64,000 nucleotides of DNA from Jatrophihabitans sp. GAS493 (GCF_900230215.1 NZ_LT907982.1:2852001-2916000), one strand, 5' to 3'. Positions 1-9,481 are shown, counted from the stretch's first letter. Made by a program: numbers and translations. Notes: generated by a model not told the origin, from the sequence alone.

Positions 1-257
1 TCACCGTTGAACTCGCCGAGAAGATCGTGCAGCGTCTCTTCGACGATATCGAAGCCGATCCGACGACCCAGGTCACCGTTGATCTGGTCGAGCGGCAGGT
101 CCGCTGGGCCGGTGAAGTTCATGATTTCGACCTCGACGACTACACCCGCTGGCGGTTGCTGGAGGGTCTGGACGACATCGGTCTCACGCTGCGGCAGGTT
201 GATTCCATCGCAACCTATGAATCAGCCCGTAAACCATGGCTTCCGACCGTCGTGTAA
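1..257 (+). CDS. leuD: 3-isopropylmalate dehydratase small subunit, C-terminal end (partial)
   Basis: This is the tail of the swivel-domain subunit that works with LeuC to isomerise isopropylmalate in leucine synthesis. The frame is open from base 3 to a TAA at 255-257, about 84 residues. The visible end (…DDYTRWRLLEGLDDIGLTL…) matches the typical LeuD C-terminus: a helix rich in W/R/L followed by GLDDIG. The 5' part lies outside the window. The downstream neighbour hupB is the same as in mycobacteria, which supports the call. The active-site half is not visible, so identity rests on the C-terminal pattern and synteny. Confidence 0.85.
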   Translation, partial: TVELAEKIVQRLFDDIEADPTTQVTVDLVERQVRWAGEVHDFDLDDYTRWRLLEGLDDIGLTLRQVDSIATYESARKPWLPTVV

Positions 258-376
258 CGACATTTGCCTTATTTAATATAGGGATTAGACGCCAATATTC
301 GGAATTCAAAGCCTCCTGAGCGCCAAACCCATTCTCAAGAATTTGCAGAAATGTGCCGACGACACGCCGGATTTCG

Positions 377-405
377 TTGGTGATTGCCGATTCTCGTCAT
401 ACGGT
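377..405 (+). promoter_or_regulatory. Candidate hupB promoter
   Basis: TTGGTG (377-382) and TACGGT (400-405) are separated by 17 bases. The second box fits the actinobacterial TANNNT -10 pattern. It lies about 50 bases before the hupB start, in a 198-base gap (258-455) whose first part is unusually AT-rich for this genome. This is pattern evidence only. Confidence 0.4.
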
Positions 406-455
406 TTGCGGTAAGTCGGCCACGGTGGCCGAGCGAACCGGTCCCAGGAGGACAC

Positions 456-1046
456 GTGCCAAACAAGGCTCAATTCATCGAGGTCCTCGCCGACCGCTTC
501 GACGGAGACAAGAAGCGCGCGGCGACGGCACTCGATGCAGTCATCGACACTGTTTATTTCCACGTCGCAAAGGGCGAGAAGGTCGCCCTCACGGGCTTCG
601 GCATCTTCGAGAAGCGTGACCGCGCTGCTCGAATCGCCCGTAACCCCGCCACTGGCGCAGCGGTGAAGGTGAAGAAGACCTCGGTGCCCGGCTTCCGTCC
701 GGGCGCGGAGTTCCGTGCCATCACCAGTGGCGCTCGTAAGCTGCCGAAGCCTCCGGCGAAGGCCCCGGCCAAGAAGGTCGCCGCCGCCCCGGCCAAGAAG
801 GCCGCGGCTCCGGTGAAGAAGGCGGCTCCGGCTAAGAAGGTCGCCGCTCCCGCCAAGAAGGCGGCTCCGGCCAAGAAGGTCGCCGCTCCGGCCAAGAAGG
901 CGGCTCCGGCCAAGAAGGCTGTGGCCGCCAAGAAGGTCGCCGCCCCGATCAAGAAGGTCGCGCCCGCGAAGAAGGCGGCTCCGGCCAAGAAGGCTCCGGC
1001 TAAGAAGGCCCCCGCCAAGAAGGCTCCGGCCAAGCGCGCTCGCTAG
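456..1046 (+). CDS. hupB: HU-family DNA-binding protein with lysine-rich tail
   Basis: Nucleoid protein of 196 residues. Residues 1-90 form a normal HU fold; the [18 protein letters not shown] stretch is the conserved DNA-clamping arm. Residues 97-196 are a disordered, very basic tail made of PAKK/KKA/KKV repeats, as in mycobacterial HupB and streptomycete HupS. The tail probably adds nonspecific DNA binding and compaction. GTG 456 was chosen because AGGAGGA (446-452) sits four bases before it and the HU fold begins there; the frame is open further upstream but that stretch has no HU similarity. The gene is followed by a strong hairpin, so it is likely monocistronic. Confidence 0.95.
   Translation: MPNKAQFIEVLADRFDGDKKRAATALDAVIDTVYFHVAKGEKVALTGFGIFEKRDRAARIARNPATGAAVKVKKTSVPGFRPGAEFRAITSGARKLPKPPAKAPAKKVAAAPAKKAAAPVKKAAPAKKVAAPAKKAAPAKKVAAPAKKAAPAKKAVAAKKVAAPIKKVAPAKKAAPAKKAPAKKAPAKKAPAKRAR
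770..1040 (+). repeat. Degenerate tandem repeats encoding the HU tail
   Basis: Imperfect repeats of about 15-30 bases built on gccAAGAAGg and ggCTCCGGcc encode AAPAKKV / PAKKA units. The repetition makes the stretch prone to length change by slippage or recombination, and the tail length of such proteins is known to vary between relatives. Confidence 0.8.
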
Positions 1047-1057
1047 TCAGTAGCACT

Positions 1058-1103
1058 CACCAAAGCGGGGCCACATCCTCTCGGATGTGGCTCCGCTTTG
1101 GTG
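1058..1103. terminator. Strong hairpin between convergent hupB and mutT1
   Basis: The left arm (1058-1078) and right arm (1083-1103) pair over 21 positions with a single G-U wobble and a TCTC loop. It sits 11 bases after the hupB stop and 23 bases after the mutT1 stop on the other strand. It can therefore act as a bidirectional terminator. There is no long U-tract, which is usual for actinobacterial terminators. Confidence 0.85.
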
Positions 1104-1126
1104 TGTCGCGCAACTAACTCACTCCG

Positions 1127-2044
1127 CTAGCTGGCCGCCTTGGGGTAATACTCGACCGAGGCGATCTGCCCGTCGGTGAAGCAGAGCACCCAGGCCGCGC
1201 CCTTGCGGGTGGCCAGCGAATCCGGTTCGTTGACCAGTTCCAGGTCAGCGAGCAGACCCGGGATCGCTCCGCCCTGACTGCAGATGACGGTCGCGCCACC
1301 ACTGCTTCCCAATTCCAGCAGGGCCTTGAGGCTCTGCCTGGGCGTATCGAAGTAGCCCTCGTCGGTGAACTCCTCACCCAGTTCCACGGGGAGACCGGTT
1401 GCCTTGGCCAATGGGGCGACGGTCTGTTCGCAGCGGGTCCGATCGGCGCTGAGGATGCGCTCCGGTGCAAAGTACGAGCCGAAAGCGGCCAGCCGAAGCG
1501 CCTGGGCGCGCCCGGCCTGCTCGAGTGGGCGGAGTTCGTCGCGGCCGGTCCAGGCCGAGCGTTTGCCCGCCTTGGCATGCCGAATCAGGACGACCACGGA
1601 GTCAGTCAGCGGATGACGGGTAAATGTCTCCAGGACTTGCCGGTCGAGCTCGTAGGTCAGCCTGGCCTTGGCCTCCTCCGGAGAGAGCCAGACGAGACGG
1701 TCCACCTCCGCGGACGGGCTGAAATCGCCCTCCAGGTAGCGCATCCCCCAGTAGTCGACCTCCTTCGGCCCGCGCGGTAGGGCGTAGTGAACCTGCTGAA
1801 GGTGCCGGTCTACCGCCACTTGGGCGCCGATCTCCTCGCGGACCTCGCGAACTGCGGCGTCCAGCGGCGACTCGCCCGCTTCGATCTTTCCCTTGGGCAA
1901 CGACCAGTCGTCATAACGCTGACGATGGATGACGGCGATCTCCAACTCGCTCGCGGCGTGCCGGGCCGACCGCCCGCCGCCGTCGCGGCGCCAGACCACA
2001 CCACCGGCGGCCCGGACGAGACCAGTGTTGGACAGCGAACTCAC
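1127..2044 (-). CDS. mutT1: Two-domain Nudix hydrolase / histidine phosphatase (MutT1)
   Basis: This 305-residue protein joins an N-terminal Nudix domain to a C-terminal phosphoglycerate-mutase-like domain. The Nudix box runs from about residue 52 (GKIEAGES…REVREEIGA). The second domain starts near residue 150 with the RHA motif (VLIRHAKAGKRSAW). Mycobacterial MutT1 has this layout and cleans the pool of 8-oxo-GTP/dGTP; it also acts on diadenosine polyphosphates. The GTG start at 2044 lies two bases after the ppk stop, so the pair is probably translationally coupled. mutT1 is the last gene of the long minus-strand unit. Confidence 0.92.
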   Translation of the reverse strand: MSSLSNTGLVRAAGGVVWRRDGGGRSARHAASELEIAVIHRQRYDDWSLPKGKIEAGESPLDAAVREVREEIGAQVAVDRHLQQVHYALPRGPKEVDYWGMRYLEGDFSPSAEVDRLVWLSPEEAKARLTYELDRQVLETFTRHPLTDSVVVLIRHAKAGKRSAWTGRDELRPLEQAGRAQALRLAAFGSYFAPERILSADRTRCEQTVAPLAKATGLPVELGEEFTDEGYFDTPRQSLKALLELGSSGGATVICSQGGAIPGLLADLELVNEPDSLATRKGAAWVLCFTDGQIASVEYYPKAAS

Positions 2045-2046
2045 GG

Positions 2047-4212
2047 CTACTCGCCTCGGCTACCCAGCTCGCGCATCAACCCCTGTTGATAGTCCAGTTG
2101 CCTCGACCCGCCGGCCCGCACCCAACGGCCGTCGGGCTGCAGTTCCCAGGACGCGGTGTCGGGCGCGAAGGCGGCGTCCAGGCAGCGGCGCAGATGGGTC
2201 GTGGCCGTCTTGTCGGTGACCCGGCAGAGAACCTCCACCCGTCGATCGAGATTGCGATGCATGAGGTCAGCCGAACCGATCCAATACTGCGGCTCGCCAC
2301 CTCCGCCGCAGTAGAAGATGCGCGAGTGCTCCAGGAAGCGCCCCAGGATCGACCGCGCGGTGATGTTCTCGCTCAGCCCGGGCACCCCCGCCTTGATCGT
2401 GCAGAAGGTGCGAACCAGCAGCTCGACCTTCACCCCGGCCTGCGAGGCGCGGTAGAGGGCATCGATGGTCTGCTCATCGACGAGATGGTTGGTCTTGATC
2501 TGGATGTGGCCGCCACGACCGGCGCGCTGGTGCTCGATCTCGGCCTCGATGCGTTCGATGATGCCCGACCGCAGACCCTGCGGGGCGACCAGCAACGAGC
2601 GGTACTCCGTCTGACGGGAGTAACCGGTGAGCACGTTGAAGAGGTCGGTGATGTCGGCGCAGATCGTCTCGTCGGCGGTGAAGAAGCCCAGATCCTCATA
2701 CATCCGGGCCGTCTTCGGGTTGTAGTTGCCGGTGCCGATGTGCGCGTAACGGCGCAACGCCCTCCCCTCTTGGCGGACCACCAGCGCGGTCTTGCAATGA
2801 GTTTTGAGGCCGACCAGACCGTAGACGACGTGGCAGCCCGCGCGCTCCAGTGCTCGGGCCCACTTGATGTTGGCCTGCTCGTCGAAGCGAGCCTTGATCT
2901 CGACCAGTGCCACCACCTGCTTGCCGGCCTCGGCTGCGTCGATGAGCGCGTCGACGATCGGTGAGTCACCGGAGGTGCGGTACAGGGTCTGCTTGATGGC
3001 AAGCACGTGCGGATCGGCGGCGGCCTGCTCGATGAAGCGCTGCACGCTGGTGGCGAAGGATTCGTAGGGCATGTGCACCAGCACGTCACCCTCGCGCAGC
3101 GTCGCGAAGACCGACTTCGGACTCTCACCTTCGGCGAAGCGGGGGTGGGTCGCCGGAACGAACGGCTTGTCCTTCAACGCCGGCCGGTCCACGTCGTAGA
3201 TCTGCCAGAGCGAGCTGAGGTCGAGCAGGCCGGGCACCTTGTGGACCTCGCTCAGCTCCACGTCGATCTCACTGATGAGCAGTGAGAGCACGTCCTCATC
3301 GATGTCCTCGGCCACCTCCAGCCGTACCGCCGGCCCGAAGCGCCGGCGCATCAGCTCGCGCTCCAGCGCCTGCAGCAGGTCTTCGTCGCGGTCCTCCTCG
3401 ACCTCGACCTCGGCGTTGCGGGTGACCCGGAAGAGGTGGTGCTCGACCACCTCCATGCCCGGGAAGAGCATCGGCAGGTGGGTGGCGATGAGGTCTTCGA
3501 GCGGCAGGAACTCCGCCTCGGTCGCCGAGTGCGAGACGACCACGTAACGCGGCACGTTGTTCGGCACCTTTACCCGGGCGAACCGGTCGATGCTGCCGTC
3601 GGGATCACGCACCAGCACCGCGAGATTGAGCGACAGGCTGGAGATATAGGGGAACGGGTGCGCCGGGTCGACGGCCAGCGGCGTGAGGACCGGGAAGACG
3701 GTCGAGCGGAAGTAGTCGCTCATCCGTGCGCGCTGGGCCGCGTCCAGCGACTCCCAGCTGACGACCCGGATGCCCTCTTCGGCCAGGGCCGGCTGGATGT
3801 CGTCGCGGAAGCAACTGGCATGCCGGTGGGCCAGATCGCGGGTGCTCTCCGCCAGCCGCTCCAGCGTCTCGCGGGGGGAGAGGCCGTCGGCCGAGGTGAC
3901 CTGCAGCCCCATCGCCGCGCGACGTTTGAGACCGGCGATACGCACCATGTAGAACTCGTCCAGGTTGCTGGCGAAGATGGCCAGGAACTTCATCCGCTCC
4001 AGCAGTCGCTGGCGGTGATCCTCGGCCAGGGCGAGCACTCGGGCGTTGAACGCCAGCCAGGAGAGCTCCCGATTGCTGAAGCGGTCGGCCGGCAGGTCGA
4101 GATCGCCCGCGGTGTCCTCGAACGGCTCGAAATCGCTGTCCGGAACGAGGTCTTGGGGGTCGATGGTGCTCAGGTCGGTCGAGAGTTTGCTCTGTGCCTC
4201 AGGGGAGCTCAT
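2047..4212 (-). CDS. ppk: Polyphosphate kinase 1
   Basis: Makes and breaks inorganic polyphosphate using the ATP gamma-phosphate. At 721 residues it has the usual PPK1 length and order: N domain, H domain, then two phospholipase-D-like catalytic domains. Residue His472 in KTHCKT corresponds to the autophosphorylated histidine of E. coli PPK. Other conserved blocks are [19 protein letters not shown] (from 491) and [11 protein letters not shown] (His652). The ATG at 4212 lies three bases after the stop of fbiD, so it is very likely co-transcribed with fbiD and mutT1. Polyphosphate is a stress and phosphate store. Confidence 0.97.
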   Translation of the reverse strand: MSSPEAQSKLSTDLSTIDPQDLVPDSDFEPFEDTAGDLDLPADRFSNRELSWLAFNARVLALAEDHRQRLLERMKFLAIFASNLDEFYMVRIAGLKRRAAMGLQVTSADGLSPRETLERLAESTRDLAHRHASCFRDDIQPALAEEGIRVVSWESLDAAQRARMSDYFRSTVFPVLTPLAVDPAHPFPYISSLSLNLAVLVRDPDGSIDRFARVKVPNNVPRYVVVSHSATEAEFLPLEDLIATHLPMLFPGMEVVEHHLFRVTRNAEVEVEEDRDEDLLQALERELMRRRFGPAVRLEVAEDIDEDVLSLLISEIDVELSEVHKVPGLLDLSSLWQIYDVDRPALKDKPFVPATHPRFAEGESPKSVFATLREGDVLVHMPYESFATSVQRFIEQAAADPHVLAIKQTLYRTSGDSPIVDALIDAAEAGKQVVALVEIKARFDEQANIKWARALERAGCHVVYGLVGLKTHCKTALVVRQEGRALRRYAHIGTGNYNPKTARMYEDLGFFTADETICADITDLFNVLTGYSRQTEYRSLLVAPQGLRSGIIERIEAEIEHQRAGRGGHIQIKTNHLVDEQTIDALYRASQAGVKVELLVRTFCTIKAGVPGLSENITARSILGRFLEHSRIFYCGGGGEPQYWIGSADLMHRNLDRRVEVLCRVTDKTATTHLRRCLDAAFAPDTASWELQPDGRWVRAGGSRQLDYQQGLMRELGSRGE

Positions 4213-4215
4213 CGG

Positions 4216-4839
4216 TCAATCATGCCGCGTGGAGGTTAACGAGGGTATTCCCCGCGCCGCCAGAAGTGTGCGGGTTCGCTCCCCCAGCCCCAGCTCGGCC
4301 GCCAACCGCAGGTCGTCGGGGGTGTCGACGTCGCAGCGCAGCCGATCATCAGCGCTGAGTCTGGTCATCGTCTCGGCGTGCCGCGACGCCGAACCGGGAC
4401 CGAACGACGGGCTGAACACTTCGCCCGCCAGCACACTGACCAATGTCGTCCCGCGGCCGTCGAGGTCGGCGACGAAGCCGCGGGGAGTGGTGGCGGCCAA
4501 GCGCAGGGCATCGTGCAGATCGGTCGGACGCAGTGCGGCGAGGTCGGCCACCATCACGGCGACGGGCTCCGCGGGCGCCCGCTGCCGCACCGCCGCGACG
4601 GCCTCGCTGAAGGCGGCGTTGAGGCCGGGCTCCTGCTGGACGAGGTCGACGCCATCGCCTGGCGCATCACTGACCACGAAGATCCCGCTGACGCCGGTCG
4701 CACCGCGGATCGCCTGCAGCGTGTCACTGCGGATGGCCGATACCAATTGCAGATGGGCCTGCGAGGTGGCGCTCGCCGGACGCAGTCTCGACTTGGCCTC
4801 CTGAATGGACCTGAGCGCGACGACAACGGTCCAGTTCAC
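4216..4839 (-). CDS. fbiD: Phosphoenolpyruvate guanylyltransferase (F420 synthesis)
   Basis: A 207-residue nucleotidyltransferase of the CofC/FbiD family, which activates phosphoenolpyruvate (or 2-phospholactate) with GTP for coenzyme F420. Visible family marks are the start NWTVVVALRSIQEAKSRL (K of the nucleotide loop), AVMVADLAALRPTDL, and the end RCDVDTPDDL, where the aspartates bind metal. GTG 4839 was chosen because it matches the family N-terminus and overlaps the upstream stop as GTGA. The open frame continues upstream to 5166 but that part is a shadow of the metallopeptidase gene. The same neighbour pair (fbiD-ppk) occurs in Mycobacterium. Confidence 0.9.
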   Translation of the reverse strand: MNWTVVVALRSIQEAKSRLRPASATSQAHLQLVSAIRSDTLQAIRGATGVSGIFVVSDAPGDGVDLVQQEPGLNAAFSEAVAAVRQRAPAEPVAVMVADLAALRPTDLHDALRLAATTPRGFVADLDGRGTTLVSVLAGEVFSPSFGPGSASRHAETMTRLSADDRLRCDVDTPDDLRLAAELGLGERTRTLLAARGIPSLTSTRHD

Positions 4840-5906
4840 GATTGCGGAGTCCCGGCTAGCGCGGTGATCCGATCGTGCACGAAGCGCAGCTTGGTGAGGA
4901 CCTGAGGGGCGAGCACGAACGGGTAGAGATCGGACTCGCCCATGCTGCGGTTGATGGCGTTCAGAGCGAAGGTCATGGGCAACCAACTGCTGATGAGGTT
5001 GTCGAAGGAGACGCCGCGCCGCTCCGGATCGGCGGCCACCGGTGTGTTGTAAGAGGTGGCTAGATCCAGCGGTGGCCCGTCGACGCGGACCCGATAGCTG
5101 GCCATCGTCTCGATGGTGTCGCGGATGTGCAGGTAATGGGCGAACGTCTCGGCCCAGTCCTCCCAAGGATGCGACGAGGCGTACTTGCTGACGTATCGGT
5201 TGGCCCAGCCGGTGTCGTTCGGGCGCCCGTCGTAGTGCTGCCCGAGAGCGGCGGAGTAGTCCAGCCGCTCGTCGCCGAAGAACTCGCGGAAACCGTTCAG
5301 CCAGTTGCTGCCGTCGATGAGGACGTCCCAGTACCAGTGCCCGACCTCGTGGCGCAGATGCCCCAGCAGGGTGCGATACGGCTCGGCGAGGCTAAGGCGC
5401 ATCGCCGCCCGGTGCGAATCGTTCCCCTCGGCCAGGTCGATCGTTATCAGGCCGCTGTCGTGGCCGGTGATCACTGATCCCTGGGCGCTGGAGAGCAGAT
5501 CGAAGGCCAACCCATGCGCCGGGTCCACCGAGCGTGGTGTGGTGGGCAGGCCGAGGACGTCGAGTTGATAGACCAACCTCCTCTTGGCCGTCTCGGCCGC
5601 GGCGAAGGTGAGCAGCCCGGCTGGATCGTCATTGGCCGGTCGGGTGCGGGTCAGCAGGCAGCCGGAGCAGAGCCCGTCGGGCGCCCCGTCGACAGCCAGC
5701 CAGTTGCAGCTGGCCAGGTCGAGGTTCGCACAGGGAAGTAGCACCGTCCCGTCGCCGCGGGTGTAACGAAGCCCCTGCGGGGTCGAGGTCTCGACCACGA
5801 GTTCGCTCTGCTCGCGATCGAAGCCCAGCGCCGACCCGCAGGTGACACAGAGGCTGTTCTCGAAGACGATCAGGGAACGGCAGTGGTCGCAGGAGAATGC
5901 GCGCAC
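4836..5906 (-). CDS. Putative zinc-binding metallopeptidase with Cys-rich N-terminus
   Basis: 356 residues. The first 85 contain paired cysteines (C6/C9, C20/C23, C59, C67, C80/C83), suggesting zinc ribbons. The middle carries HEVGH at 186-190, the zincin HExxH signature, and a plausible third ligand in the WAETFAHYLH stretch (Glu253). This matches the family described as putative zinc-binding metallo-peptidase; no substrate is known. It lies between a transglutaminase gene and fbiD on the same strand, overlapping fbiD by four bases. I infer it belongs functionally with the transglutaminase/ATP-grasp cluster. The GTG start at 5906 places the first Cys pair at the very N-terminus, as in relatives. 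Confidence 0.8.
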   Translation of the reverse strand: MRAFSCDHCRSLIVFENSLCVTCGSALGFDREQSELVVETSTPQGLRYTRGDGTVLLPCANLDLASCNWLAVDGAPDGLCSGCLLTRTRPANDDPAGLLTFAAAETAKRRLVYQLDVLGLPTTPRSVDPAHGLAFDLLSSAQGSVITGHDSGLITIDLAEGNDSHRAAMRLSLAEPYRTLLGHLRHEVGHWYWDVLIDGSNWLNGFREFFGDERLDYSAALGQHYDGRPNDTGWANRYVSKYASSHPWEDWAETFAHYLHIRDTIETMASYRVRVDGPPLDLATSYNTPVAADPERRGVSFDNLISSWLPMTFALNAINRSMGESDLYPFVLAPQVLTKLRFVHDRITALAGTPQS

Positions 5907-5951
5907 AGGGGGATCTCTCTCGTTGTCGTTCGACTGGCCGGCCGGCCGTCG

Positions 5952-5995
5952 ATCAGCGTCCGGTCAGCGTCCGGTCAGCTGCCAGTCAGCGGCCA
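5952..5995. repeat. Four tandem 11-base repeats in an intergenic gap
   Basis: Units ATCAGCGTCCG, GTCAGCGTCCG, GTCAGCTGCCA and GTCAGCGGCCA follow each other without gaps. They fill half of the 91-base space between the transglutaminase stop and the metallopeptidase start. They could arise by slippage, or hold a binding site. Confidence 0.75.
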
Positions 5996-5997
5996 TG

Positions 5998-6864
5998 TCA
6001 GCCCAGTGGGGTGACATCAACGCTAACCCGCATCGACGAGTTCTTGGCATCGGTCATGATGACCCCCTTCAGCGGTGGTACATCGCTGTAGTCGCGGCCG
6101 TGCGCGAGGATCAGGTAGCGGTGGTCCACAAACTGGTTGTTCGTCGGGTCGATGTCCACCCAGCCACTGCCCGGGAGCAGGACCGATGCCCAGGCGTGCG
6201 ATGCGTCGGCCCCCTGCAGCTTCTGCTTCCCCGGTGGTGGCACGGTCTCCAGGTAGCCACTCACGTAGCGCGCGGCCAACCCCACCGAACGCAGGCAGCC
6301 GACGGCCAGATGGGCGAAGTCCTGGCAGACACCCGAACGATTGGCCAGCACCTCGGTGAGCGTGCTGCGCACCGTGGTCGAGCCGCTCTTGTACTTGAAG
6401 TCGTGGTAGATCCGCGAGGTGAGGTCGGCGATGGCCTCGCCGAACGGCCGCCCCGGCGTGAAGATCGCCCCGGCGTATTGGCTGACGTCGCCTGCGGTCG
6501 CGATCTGACGGGAGGGGAGCAGGTACTGGCGGGCTGGATCGTTGCCGGCCAACCCGTCCCGGGCCTGCTCCCAGCTGACGCCGTTCAGCGTCGTGACGTC
6601 TACCGCCGGGCGGCTGATCTCCAGCACACACCGCGACGTCACGTTCAGGATGGTGTGGGCTTCGCGGACGACGAAATAGGACGAGCGATTGCCGAAGAAG
6701 TCGACATGTTCGCGGGTCTCGGCCGGCTCGGGCGAGACGACCAGGTCGGCCGAGAGAACGGCCTGCCCGGTGAGATCGTGGGGGAGCAGATGGGCGCGCC
6801 CGTAGCTGGCCGTCACCTCGTCGTCGTAGGTGTAGGTCGTGGTGTGCGTCAGGCTGTACCTCAC
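5998..6864 (-). CDS. Transglutaminase-like cysteine peptidase
   Basis: 288 residues: an N-terminal beta domain (from about residue 3, YSLTHTTTYTYDDEV) typical of bacterial transglutaminase-like proteins, then the papain-like core. The triad is Cys180 (SGVCQDFAHLA), His223 (ASHAWASV) and Asp239 (GWVDIDPTNN). The family makes or cleaves amide bonds. Its genes regularly sit next to circularly permuted ATP-grasp/alpha-E proteins, as here, where that gene ends only 25 bases upstream. It is likely cytoplasmic, since no signal peptide is seen. The substrate is unknown. Confidence 0.9.
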   Translation of the reverse strand: MRYSLTHTTTYTYDDEVTASYGRAHLLPHDLTGQAVLSADLVVSPEPAETREHVDFFGNRSSYFVVREAHTILNVTSRCVLEISRPAVDVTTLNGVSWEQARDGLAGNDPARQYLLPSRQIATAGDVSQYAGAIFTPGRPFGEAIADLTSRIYHDFKYKSGSTTVRSTLTEVLANRSGVCQDFAHLAVGCLRSVGLAARYVSGYLETVPPPGKQKLQGADASHAWASVLLPGSGWVDIDPTNNQFVDHRYLILAHGRDYSDVPPLKGVIMTDAKNSSMRVSVDVTPLG

Positions 6865-6889
6865 TTCGTCGCCCCCATCCGCGCGTCGC

Positions 6890-9481
6890 TCATGCTGACC
6901 CCAGCATCACGAATGGGTTGAGCGGGACCAGTGCCGCCGGTGGCACGAAGTGACTGCTCGCGATCGTCGTATTGAGTTCGCCCAGCGCCTGACGCAGCGG
7001 GTCGAGCACGCCGGCCAGGGCCTCGCGCCGCCCGTGCGAGGCCACAGCCAGCGCCGCGGGGTCGCTCTCGTGCAGCCGGGCGGCAATGTCCAGCACCTGA
7101 CGCTTCAGTGACTCGCCCGACGGGCCGAGGCGGCTGATGTCGTTGCTGATGTGGTCGAGTTGATAGGCCACCGAGCGGGGATTCTCCCGGTCGATGAGCA
7201 GCAGGCTGAGCACGGTCTCCGCTCCGGCACCGGCGGTGAAGCGGCGACGGTGGGTGATGAGGCTGTCGGCCGCGATCAGGGTCGACTCCATGATCAGCGC
7301 CTCGGCTTCGACGTCGTGGGCCTGGCTGAGGTTCGCGCTGAGCAACTCCGAGATCCCGATCGCCCGCTCCAGACGACGTCCCAGGTCCAGGTAGGCCCAA
7401 CCGTCATCGCGGACCATGTTCTCGGCGACGACACCGGAGAAGGCCAGTAGTGAGGAGAGCACTGAGGCCAGCGCCGGGGTGATGTCGTTGGCCGCCGCCC
7501 AGCCACGCGTGGCGGCCTGGAACGGGGCGAGGGTGCGGTCCAGACCGCCAAGCACCAGCCAGGTGTCACTGGAGAGCTGGTCGCGCACCGCATTGGCCAG
7601 CTCGCGCAGGCGCCGCACGTCGTGGGCGATGGTGCCGGGTCGCAACTCGTCGCCGAGCAGCGAGAGGAGCTCATCGCGCGGCTTGGTCAGCCGGGCGGCT
7701 GCGCCGTCACCGATGAATCCCGGGTAGGTGGCGGTCACCGAAGTCACCGACTCCAGCAGCACGCGTAGACATCGGGTCAGCGCCGGATCGGCCGCCGCAT
7801 GCACATCCCGCCAGCGGTCGTCGGTGACCCGCAACAGGCGGGCCACCTCCTCAGCCCGTTCCGCGTAGCGCCCGAGCCAGAAGAGATCGGCGGCAACTCG
7901 CGGTGAGACGGCGTTGCTGACTGCATCCGGGGTGAGCGGATCCGGAACGACCGCGAGGTCGGCCAGCTGAGCGCCGGGCGAGAGGACCCAGAGGTCCTTG
8001 CTGGTCGCCCCGTCGAGGTTGGAGACGATGTCGGCGTCGGCGGAGTTCGCGACGCGCACCAGGCCGCCCGGCATCACCCGGAACGTCGGCCCGTCACTGA
8101 CGGCGAAGGTGCGCAGCAGGACCGGTCGCGGCTCGAGTCCGGCCCGCGTGACGGTCGGGGCGGAACTGAGACTCAGCGCCTCCTGGGCCACCCAGCTGTG
8201 TGGTTCGGACTCGATCCGCGCGGCCAGCTCGGCCCGTTGGTCGGCCGACAACAGCCAGCCCAACTTGCTGCTGCGGCCGACCAGCCGGGCGATCGGTTTG
8301 AAGACCAGCGACTCCATCTGGCTCAGTGCGTGCGCCCGGGCCACCGGGTCACCGCACCACCAGGTGCGGGCCGACTGCAGCCGCAGTGGTTCGCCGAGCA
8401 GCGCCTCGCAGATCGCGGGCAGGAAGCTGTACAGCCCCGGGTTCTCCAGCACGCCGGCGCCGAGGGGGTTGGCCACCGACACCGCGCCGAGGCGGCTGGC
8501 CTCGACCAGCCCGGGGACGCCGAGCTGGGAGTCCGGGCGAAGCTCCAGTGGATCGCAGAACCAGCTGTCGACCCGGCGCAGGATCACATCGATCGGTTCC
8601 GACCGTCCGGTGACCGATCGCTGCCACACGCGTCCGTCGCGGAAGACGAGGTCTGATCCTTCCACGAGCGGGAAGCCGAGCAGTGACGAGAGGTAGGCCT
8701 GATCGAAACCGGTCTCGCTGCCGGCCCCCGGCGTCAGCAGCACGACCCGTGGCGCCTCGTGCTGGGTGGGCGAGAGCCGCTGCAGGGACTGACGCATCGC
8801 CTGGAAGAACGGGCCGATTCGATGGATGTTGCTGGCCCGGTGCAGCCCGGTCATCGCCCGCGAGATGGCCCGGCGGTTCTCCATCGCGTAGCCGGCGCCG
8901 GATGGTGCCTGGGTTCGATCGGCCAGCACCCGCCAGGTGCCGTCGGCGTCGCGGGCCAGGTCGGTGGCGGCCAGGAAGAGTTGATGCGTTCCCCGCAGCC
9001 GGATCTGATCCACCTCACGCAGGAACCCGCTGTGGCCGAGTACCAACTCCGGCGGTACCAGGCCACGGGAGATCAGTTGACGAGCGCCGTACAGGTCCGA
9101 GAGCACCACATCGAGGAGCTCGGCTCGCTGGACCAGGCCCGGCTCGAGCGCGGCCCACTGCGCCTCATCGACGACCATCGGGACCGGGTCCAGGGACCAC
9201 GCCTGATCGATCGGCGCTCCGTGCGCGCGGTAGGTGACGCCGTCGTCTTCCAGCAGGCGACGGACGGTGTCACTGCGTTCCCGCAGTCCCACCGGGCCGA
9301 GCACGTCCAGGAGTGCGCCGACCTCGCGCCATGGCGGGCGCACCGAGCGGTTCGGGGCGAGCATCTCGTCCCAGCGGGCGTCCGGCAGCGGGTAGTCGTC
9401 GACCACCGACCCAGTCGAACCGGGCAGCGTCAGTCCGGACAGTGCCGGAGAGGACCCCGGTTCGACTGCCGGTGCACTCAC
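6890..9481 (-). CDS. Circularly permuted ATP-grasp protein fused to an alpha-E domain
   Basis: 863 residues in one chain. Residues about 30-510 are the circularly permuted ATP-grasp type 2 region (formerly DUF404/DUF407). They carry the family stretches RREVDQIRLRG-like at 154-163, GYAMENRRAISRAM near 198, LLTPGAGSETGFDQAYLSS near 248 and NPLGAGVLENPGLYSFLP near 338. Residues about 525-840 are the helical alpha-E domain (formerly DUF403), opening with RVAADLFWLGRYAERAEEVARL. In many bacteria these are two genes. ATP-grasp enzymes ligate carboxylates to amines, so an amidoligase is likely, but no product is known. The GTG start overlaps the upstream stop as GTGA. Confidence 0.9.
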   Translation of the reverse strand: MSAPAVEPGSSPALSGLTLPGSTGSVVDDYPLPDARWDEMLAPNRSVRPPWREVGALLDVLGPVGLRERSDTVRRLLEDDGVTYRAHGAPIDQAWSLDPVPMVVDEAQWAALEPGLVQRAELLDVVLSDLYGARQLISRGLVPPELVLGHSGFLREVDQIRLRGTHQLFLAATDLARDADGTWRVLADRTQAPSGAGYAMENRRAISRAMTGLHRASNIHRIGPFFQAMRQSLQRLSPTQHEAPRVVLLTPGAGSETGFDQAYLSSLLGFPLVEGSDLVFRDGRVWQRSVTGRSEPIDVILRRVDSWFCDPLELRPDSQLGVPGLVEASRLGAVSVANPLGAGVLENPGLYSFLPAICEALLGEPLRLQSARTWWCGDPVARAHALSQMESLVFKPIARLVGRSSKLGWLLSADQRAELAARIESEPHSWVAQEALSLSSAPTVTRAGLEPRPVLLRTFAVSDGPTFRVMPGGLVRVANSADADIVSNLDGATSKDLWVLSPGAQLADLAVVPDPLTPDAVSNAVSPRVAADLFWLGRYAERAEEVARLLRVTDDRWRDVHAAADPALTRCLRVLLESVTSVTATYPGFIGDGAAARLTKPRDELLSLLGDELRPGTIAHDVRRLRELANAVRDQLSSDTWLVLGGLDRTLAPFQAATRGWAAANDITPALASVLSSLLAFSGVVAENMVRDDGWAYLDLGRRLERAIGISELLSANLSQAHDVEAEALIMESTLIAADSLITHRRRFTAGAGAETVLSLLLIDRENPRSVAYQLDHISNDISRLGPSGESLKRQVLDIAARLHESDPAALAVASHGRREALAGVLDPLRQALGELNTTIASSHFVPPAALVPLNPFVMLGSA

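Noticed and set aside
554-1033. Hydrophobic repetitive 159-residue frame (GAFLAGA repeats) on the minus strand
   Set aside because: Mirror image of the HU lysine tail repeats; no ribosome site, and the apparent membrane character comes from reversed AAG codons.
2086-4239. Long plus-strand open frames (292 and 267 codons) opposite ppk
   Set aside because: Antisense shadows of ppk, rich in R/G/V/A without domain features.
4840-5166. N-terminal extension of fbiD to 5166
   Set aside because: The extension is in another frame of the metallopeptidase and lacks family similarity. GTG 4839 matches the family start.
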